Source: Flavobacteriaceae bacterium (GTDB lineage: Bacteria > Bacteroidota > Bacteroidia > Flavobacteriales > Flavobacteriaceae). Taken from it: 9,384 bases of DNA. A model generated the notes under the pieces. That model worked only from the letters and a program-made list of their open reading frames with translations, did not search any database and had not been told where the DNA came from. The stretch lies in the NCBI GenBank assembly GCA_002693605.1, contig NZQO01000063.1, positions 1 to 9,384 on the forward strand, read 5' to 3'. Below are positions 5,420 through 9,384 of the stretch, piece by piece (position 1 is the first letter of the stretch; each line of letters opens with the position of its first letter). A program made the position numbers and the translations under genes.

Positions 5420-6367
5420 TTACGACAATTTCGCATCTTCTTTAAACGTATAGCCATTGAGGAGGGAAGTCGCATCCATTTTCTTTTTTCCCGGCAATTG
5501 CAATTCGGTAATAATCACAAATCCATTAGTAACTGCTACCTTGATTTCTTTTTTGGTGGCGCGAAGGCTGCCAATTTCGTCGGAATGCTCCTTTATTTCT
5601 GCGATGGCATTATATATTTTCAACGACACAGTCTCTTCTCCCTGCGACAATTGGCACCAAGCCGCTGGATAGGGGGAAAGCCCCCGTATGAATGCAACGA
5701 TCTGTTCCGCAGGCTTGCTCCAATCAATGCGCGTGTTCTCAGGATGAAGCTTGGGCGCCTCATGAAAATTACCGTCCAGCGGCTGCGGTGTAGCTTTCAA
5801 ATTGCCCGCGGCTAATTGGGTAATGGTTTCAAGCACGAGTTCGGCACCTACTTCCATGAGCGTATCGTGCAAGCTTCCGGCCGTTTCATTTTCCGAAATG
5901 AGCACTTCCCGCGACAACAAGATCGCGCCGGTGTCGATGGCCTCGTCGATAAAGAAGGTGGTTACGCCCGTGATTTTTTCTTGGTTGATAATTGCCCAAT
6001 TGATGGGCGCCGCGCCTCGGTACGCGGGCAATAAGGAGGCATGCAGGTTAAAGGTTCCCAACGCGGGCATTGACCATACCGCCTTGGGTAACATTCTAAA
6101 GGCAACCACGATCTGCAGATTGGCTTGAAGACCTTCCAATTGGTCCAGAAATGCACTGTCCTTCAAATTGGTAGGCTGCAGAACGGGTATGTCGTGCTCT
6201 AGCGCATATTTTTTTACCGCGCTCGGGGTGAGCTTCCTTCCCCTTCCCGAGGGTCGGTCTGGGGCCGTTATCACTCCCACGACGTTCTGTTTGCTCGACA
6301 CTAACTTATGCAATACGCCTACTGCAAAGTCGGGGGTCCCCATAAATACAATTCGTATATCGGTCAT
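5420..6367 (-). CDS. fmt: Methionyl-tRNA formyltransferase
   Basis: Fmt transfers a formyl group from 10-formyltetrahydrofolate to initiator Met-tRNA before translation initiation. The 315-residue length is normal. The N-terminal catalytic domain starts with IRIVFMGTPDFAV (4-16), contains the APDRPSGRGRKL loop (35-46), and holds the catalytic set N107, H109 and D145 (equivalent to E. coli N106, H108, D144). These lie in FNLHASLLPAYRGAAPINWA and the IDTG segment. The C-terminal domain (about 207-315) is the OB-like tRNA-binding part, with IRGLSPYPAAW at 227-237. The ATG overlaps the recQ stop codon as ATGA, so fmt is the last gene of a translationally coupled unit. No clear terminator follows its stop codon. 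Confidence 0.97.
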   Translation of the reverse strand: MTDIRIVFMGTPDFAVGVLHKLVSSKQNVVGVITAPDRPSGRGRKLTPSAVKKYALEHDIPVLQPTNLKDSAFLDQLEGLQANLQIVVAFRMLPKAVWSMPALGTFNLHASLLPAYRGAAPINWAIINQEKITGVTTFFIDEAIDTGAILLSREVLISENETAGSLHDTLMEVGAELVLETITQLAAGNLKATPQPLDGNFHEAPKLHPENTRIDWSKPAEQIVAFIRGLSPYPAAWCQLSQGEETVSLKIYNAIAEIKEHSDEIGSLRATKKEIKVAVTNGFVIITELQLPGKKKMDATSLLNGYTFKEDAKLS

Positions 6368-8262
6368 ATTCGTTGGTATTGATTCTTAAAGTTTAGTTGA
6401 ATGCGCTCCCTATCCATCAACATTCGAAGCACGTGGATCACCTTTGGTTCTGCAAAAGTAAGTCTTTCTGAAATTTCACGCGAGGTAAGGGCGCTTTCTT
6501 CCAGCAGTGCCAAGATTTGCTCAGAAAGCAGGGAAATTTCCTTTTTATTCGGAATTGCCTCGACCGTTGCACAAACCGAGCAGATACCACAGGGGGATGT
6601 ATTATTTTCACCGAAATAGGAAACCAATTGCACCATACGGCACACGTTCTCATTCATGGCGTATTTCAGCACAGCGGCGACTTGGTCGGCCTTGGTTTGG
6701 TTAAGCGCAAGAACCTGCTTGGCAACGACATTTATCGTCTTGTCATCTTCCCTGGGCACCATAAAGGTTAGGGTGGCATCGGTAATCTTGAGCTCCATTT
6801 CCAGCAGTCCGTCGCGTTCCATAGCCTGCAGCGTTTCGATGATAGTCGCAACCGACTGCCCTGTCTTGGTTGCGATAAGCTCGAGATTTATTTTAGAGGG
6901 AGTTTCAAAAATCCCACCATAAATCCGAAGCATGGTCTTGCCAATGACCGAGGCGATCATATTCTTTTCGAAATAGCGCAACAATGCTGTGGAAGGCACT
7001 ATAAATTGCACGAGCGATTTACGCCCAAATTCTTGGGAGAGCTGGACAATACCCAATCGGTCTAGGCTCTGTAACCCGTTATAGGCTAACAAGGTGTTAA
7101 GTTGGTATGTTTGGCAGAACTCGGTAAAACTGAAGCTGTGGCTGGTAAAGGCGCCCTCGCCGTAGGGAATTTGAAAATAATTGCTCAATGTTCGGTACAG
7201 TTCTTTTAACTGGGTGGGTGTGGGGAGCGATTCTACAAACTGTTTTTTCACCAAGATCTTGTCGTATTCCTGCAGGAGCAACACCGCGCGTGCCGGGGCA
7301 CCGTCCCTTCCGGCGCGTCCCGCCTCCTGGAAATAACTTTCCATACTCTCGGGAAGTTGGGTATGGATCACGTACCGAACGTGCGCGTGGTCAATGCCCA
7401 TGCCAAAGGCATTGGTAGCCACCATTGTGCTAACCGTTCCTCTTTTCCACGCTTCCAGTCGTTTTTTCTTTTCTGAAGGGGCGAGACCGCCGTGGTAGAA
7501 TGTACTCGAGATGCCCATTGTATTCAGTTGGTTGCTGGTCTCAACGGTGGCCTTGCGGCTTCGCACGTAGATAATGGCCGATTGGGCATTTGCCTTCAGC
7601 AATTGCTGGATGCGGTACAGTTTGTCTTCTTCGTAATACACTTGGTACGCCAAATTATCGCGTACGAAAGAAGCCTTGAACACGGCCGGAAGCTCCAATT
7701 TCAACGATTTTATGGTGTCTTGTAGTACTGCTGGCGTAGCAGTGGCCGTGAGCGCTATTGTGGGTACGTAGGGGTGCAGTTCACCCAACAGGGTTATTTC
7801 CTTATAGGCGGGCCTAAAATCGTTGCCCCACTGCGAAATACAGTGCGCTTCATCCACAGCAATTAAGTTGACGTTCATTTGCCTGATGGCATTTTGAACC
7901 ATTTCTTGTTGAAGCCGCTCCGGCGAGAGGTATAAAAATTTATAATTTCCGTATTTGGCATTGTCTAGAAGTACGGAGAGCTCATCGAAGGTAATTCCTC
8001 CGGCAATGGAAAGGGCCTTGATGCCACGGTCCTTTAATTGTTGAACCTGGTCGCCCATTAGGGCCACCAAAGGGGAAATGACAATGCAGATGCCGGGCTG
8101 TATGAGCGCTGGAATCTGGAAGCAAAGCGACTTTCCGCCCCCCGTGGGCAAGAGGGCCACTGTATCTTGACCGTTCACGACACTGGTGATAATCTCTTCC
8201 TGCAATGGTCTAAAGGAGGCGTGGCCCCAATAGTCATTCAGGATTTGGAGGGCCGTTTTCAC
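6364..8262 (-). CDS. recQ: RecQ-family ATP-dependent DNA helicase, short form lacking HRDC
   Basis: This 632-residue protein is a 3'-5' superfamily 2 helicase acting in recombination and fork repair. Visible motifs are motif 0 (YWGHASFRPLQEEII, 11-25), Walker A (LLPTGGGKS, 37-45) and DEAH with the aromatic-rich loop (DEAHCISQWGNDFRP, 137-151). Motif III LTATAT (171-176), motif V (ATNAFGMGIDH, 282-292) and motif VI (QEAGRAGRDG, 312-321) follow. The zinc cysteines C541, C558, C561 and C564 keep the usual C-x16-C-x2-C-x2-C spacing but lie about 160 residues further from the helicase core than in E. coli RecQ. The last 65 residues look like a small helix-turn-helix, not HRDC. The start is a GTG at 8262 overlapping the upstream stop (GTGA); no ATG suits. 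Confidence 0.94.
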   Translation of the reverse strand: MKTALQILNDYWGHASFRPLQEEIITSVVNGQDTVALLPTGGGKSLCFQIPALIQPGICIVISPLVALMGDQVQQLKDRGIKALSIAGGITFDELSVLLDNAKYGNYKFLYLSPERLQQEMVQNAIRQMNVNLIAVDEAHCISQWGNDFRPAYKEITLLGELHPYVPTIALTATATPAVLQDTIKSLKLELPAVFKASFVRDNLAYQVYYEEDKLYRIQQLLKANAQSAIIYVRSRKATVETSNQLNTMGISSTFYHGGLAPSEKKKRLEAWKRGTVSTMVATNAFGMGIDHAHVRYVIHTQLPESMESYFQEAGRAGRDGAPARAVLLLQEYDKILVKKQFVESLPTPTQLKELYRTLSNYFQIPYGEGAFTSHSFSFTEFCQTYQLNTLLAYNGLQSLDRLGIVQLSQEFGRKSLVQFIVPSTALLRYFEKNMIASVIGKTMLRIYGGIFETPSKINLELIATKTGQSVATIIETLQAMERDGLLEMELKITDATLTFMVPREDDKTINVVAKQVLALNQTKADQVAAVLKYAMNENVCRMVQLVSYFGENNTSPCGICSVCATVEAIPNKKEISLLSEQILALLEESALTSREISERLTFAEPKVIHVLRMLMDRERIQLNFKNQYQRI

Positions 8263-8813
8263 AGGCCTCGCGCTAAAGTGTCCAAAATGTGGGTTACACG
8301 CGTATCTACTGGTCCCCTAGGCACTTCGTGCACGGTGTAGCCGTAACCTAGGTAGGCATCGTAAAGAAAGGAATGGATTTTTTGGGCCTGTTCGAACGAT
8401 TCGTATCGCTCATTGTCCTGGGTATAGATTTCGGGCCACGGGGGCAACAAGAATACGGTGTCGTACCTATGGTTTCTGCAGGTTTCGGCAAATTGATCAG
8501 GATAATGCGTGCCCACATAATCAAGATATGCAGTTACATCGGGCAAGCCCCTGTCGTAAAAGAGTACAGGCTCTCGCTGTGCTGTAGCCTGCCTGAATTG
8601 CGCTAACCGCCCCTCAAGCAGCAGCTCGCTAAATAAAATAGGATTGGTAAGGAAAAGTTGCTCGATGCCGCGTTCTTGGGCTTCCTTGATTACCTCCCGG
8701 GAAATCTCGTGTAGACAGGGGTGTCCCAGGGTTTCTAGATGGTTTAATAGTGTGGTCTTTCCGGAGCTCGGCCCACCGGTAATGACGATTCTTCTTGCTT
8801 CCAATCGGTTCAA
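8259..8813 (-). CDS. AAA_28 / NadR-like P-loop ATPase or kinase
   Basis: The 184-residue protein is a single P-loop domain. IVITGGPSSGKTTLLNHL (9-26) contains Walker A, ISREVIKEAQERG (37-49) is typical of the AAA_28/NadR-like kinase fold, and LFYDRGLPDVTAYL (84-97) carries the DRG pair near Walker B. VFLLPPWP (120-127) precedes a lid with NERYES (134-139). The substrate is unknown; related folds phosphorylate nucleosides or ribosyl-nicotinamide. No ATG exists upstream of the P-loop in this frame. The start is a TTG, either at 8813 or three codons later at 8804; the latter puts the P-loop strand nearer the N terminus, as in relatives. Its stop overlaps the recQ GTG, so it is the first gene of the ATPase-recQ-fmt unit. 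Confidence 0.88.
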   Translation of the reverse strand: MNRLEARRIVITGGPSSGKTTLLNHLETLGHPCLHEISREVIKEAQERGIEQLFLTNPILFSELLLEGRLAQFRQATAQREPVLFYDRGLPDVTAYLDYVGTHYPDQFAETCRNHRYDTVFLLPPWPEIYTQDNERYESFEQAQKIHSFLYDAYLGYGYTVHEVPRGPVDTRVTHILDTLARGL

Positions 8814-8820
8814 TTTTTGA

Positions 8821-8828
8821 CAAACTTA
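8821..8828 (-). promoter_or_regulatory. Probable -7 element of the ATPase-recQ-fmt operon
   Basis: TAAGTTTG on the minus strand is an exact TAnnTTTG match. No good -33 element is found 18-20 bases upstream. Transcription would start near 8814-8817, only a few bases before the TTG at 8813, so the mRNA may be nearly leaderless or start translation at 8804. A near-match TACTTTG (8837 to 8831) is an alternative. Confidence 0.45.
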
Positions 8829-8863
8829 AACAAAGTACGCAAATTTTATTGACACCTAAAGTG

Positions 8864-8871
8864 TATCTTTG
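8864..8871 (+). promoter_or_regulatory. -7 element of the DUF493 gene promoter
   Basis: TATCTTTG is an exact TAnnTTTG match located 24 bases before the ATG at 8896. The expected -33 position holds only a T-run (8844-8847). It lies back-to-back with the operon promoter on the other strand, about 35 bases apart. Confidence 0.6.
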
Positions 8872-8895
8872 TAGCTGCAAAGCGAGCAAGGTGCT

Positions 8896-9186
8896 ATGGA
8901 AAACGATAAAAAGACTACCGAATTTTACACACGGCTTAGACAGCAATTGAAAGAGGACACCACTTGGCCGGCCCAGTACCTATACAAGTTTATCGTTCAT
9001 TCGCAACTGGAGAAAATTGCAGAGATTGAGGCGATATTCGACGGTACCGACGCGGTCATCAATAGGCGCGATTCCTCTAAGGGAAACTACACGAGCCTTT
9101 CGGTAAAGGTAACGATGCAGTCGCCCGATGCGGTGATCGAAAAATATCTTGAAGTTTCGAATGTTGAAGGTGTCATTTCGCTATAA
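8896..9186 (+). CDS. DUF493 (YbeD-like) family protein
   Basis: This 96-residue protein matches the small DUF493/YbeD family. After a charged helix (5-20) comes WPAQYLYKFIV (24-34), the first strand of a ferredoxin-like fold. A helix (37-48) and the family motif SSKGNYTSLSVKVTM (60-74) follow, the counterpart of SSKGNYHSVSITI in E. coli YbeD. A second helix (77-87) and the last strand complete the fold. The fold resembles small regulatory ACT-like domains, but no ligand or partner is known. The ATG at 8896 is supported by the upstream TATCTTTG and an AAGG six bases ahead. The gene is divergent from the ATPase operon and 63 bases before a DUF4290 gene, with which it may be co-transcribed. Confidence 0.93.
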   Translation: MENDKKTTEFYTRLRQQLKEDTTWPAQYLYKFIVHSQLEKIAEIEAIFDGTDAVINRRDSSKGNYTSLSVKVTMQSPDAVIEKYLEVSNVEGVISL

Positions 9187-9249
9187 ATTTAGTATTTTGC
9201 AAGTCAGATTTACTTCAGAAGAATACTTCCTAATAAACAACAATTAATT

Positions 9250-9384
9250 TTGGTAGATAATTTAGAATACAATTCCGATCGTCCGCATCTTATCATTCCC
9301 GAGTACGGTCGACATATACAGAAAATGATCGAGCATACCGTGGCCATAGAAGATCGTGAGGAGCGCAACAAGAGCGCAAAGGGC
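9250..9384 (+). CDS. DUF4290 family protein, 5' part only
   Basis: The reading frame is open from an in-frame TAG at 9190 to the window edge. Coding similarity begins at DNLEYNSDRPHLIIPEYGRH and continues through QKMIEHTVAIEDREERNKSA, the recognisable N terminus of the Bacteroidota-specific DUF4290 family. There is no ATG before this conserved stretch; TTG at 9250 gives a start giving a first residue two positions before DNLEYN, as expected. Only 45 codons are in the window. Function is unknown. In many Flavobacteriaceae I recall murA lying downstream, which cannot be checked here. Confidence 0.85.
   Translation, partial: MVDNLEYNSDRPHLIIPEYGRHIQKMIEHTVAIEDREERNKSAKG

Noticed and set aside
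5802..6128. A plus-strand open frame of 108 codons inside fmt
   Set aside because: It lies opposite the catalytic domain of Fmt, whose motifs are intact; there is no promoter or family resemblance.
8629..8946. A minus-strand open frame overlapping the ATPase start and the divergent promoter region, which could suggest a frameshifted longer N terminus
   Set aside because: The ATPase frame already contains a complete P-loop domain from its first residues, and the other frame crosses both divergent promoters and the DUF493 start.

Overview
The window looks like ordinary chromosome from a member of the Flavobacteriaceae (phylum Bacteroidota). Three things suggest this. Upstream sites repeatedly match the Bacteroidota sigma-A -7 element TAnnTTTG. 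Gene starts lack clear Shine-Dalgarno sites and often follow A-rich leaders. The gene set is also typical: an HU protein, a YqgE/AlgH protein, a fold-type IV aminotransferase, a START-like protein, a RecQ helicase without an HRDC domain, Fmt, a DUF493 protein and a DUF4290 protein. I see no phage, transposon, integron, CRISPR or toxin genes.

Layout. 76-1375 (+): a small conserved-type hypothetical gene followed closely by an SbtA-family sodium/bicarbonate permease, ended by a terminator hairpin. 1452-2263 (-): a lipoprotein and a DUF2231 membrane protein joined by a TAATG overlap, convergent to the permease. 2446-2617 (+): a tRNA with CAT anticodon, with its own promoter and terminator. 2618-2965: about 350 bases with no gene I can support. 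2966-4272 (+): a START-like protein, then an aminotransferase whose start codon directly follows a promoter/terminator overlap. 4269-4829 (-): YqgE, whose stop codon overlaps the stop of the aminotransferase. 4913-5316 (-): HU with its promoter and terminator. 5342-5372: two 11-bp direct repeats. 5420-8813 (-): a tight three-gene unit, transcribed in the order NadR-like ATPase, RecQ helicase, Fmt, with 4-bp overlaps (GTGA and ATGA). 8864-9384 (+): a divergent promoter, the DUF493 protein, and the 5' end of a DUF4290 protein cut by the window edge.

How the genes work together. Most are housekeeping genes rather than one pathway: translation initiation (Fmt, tRNA), DNA maintenance (RecQ, HU), cofactor or amino-acid metabolism (aminotransferase), and membrane transport (SbtA-like). 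Only the permease pair, the lipoprotein/DUF2231 pair and the ATPase-recQ-fmt trio look co-expressed.

I do not find a convincing new biological system. The items most worth a second look are the overlapping promoter and terminator at 3391-3430, the RecQ protein with its zinc-cysteine module displaced toward the C terminus, the paired repeats upstream of HU, and the unrecognised small gene upstream of the bicarbonate permease.
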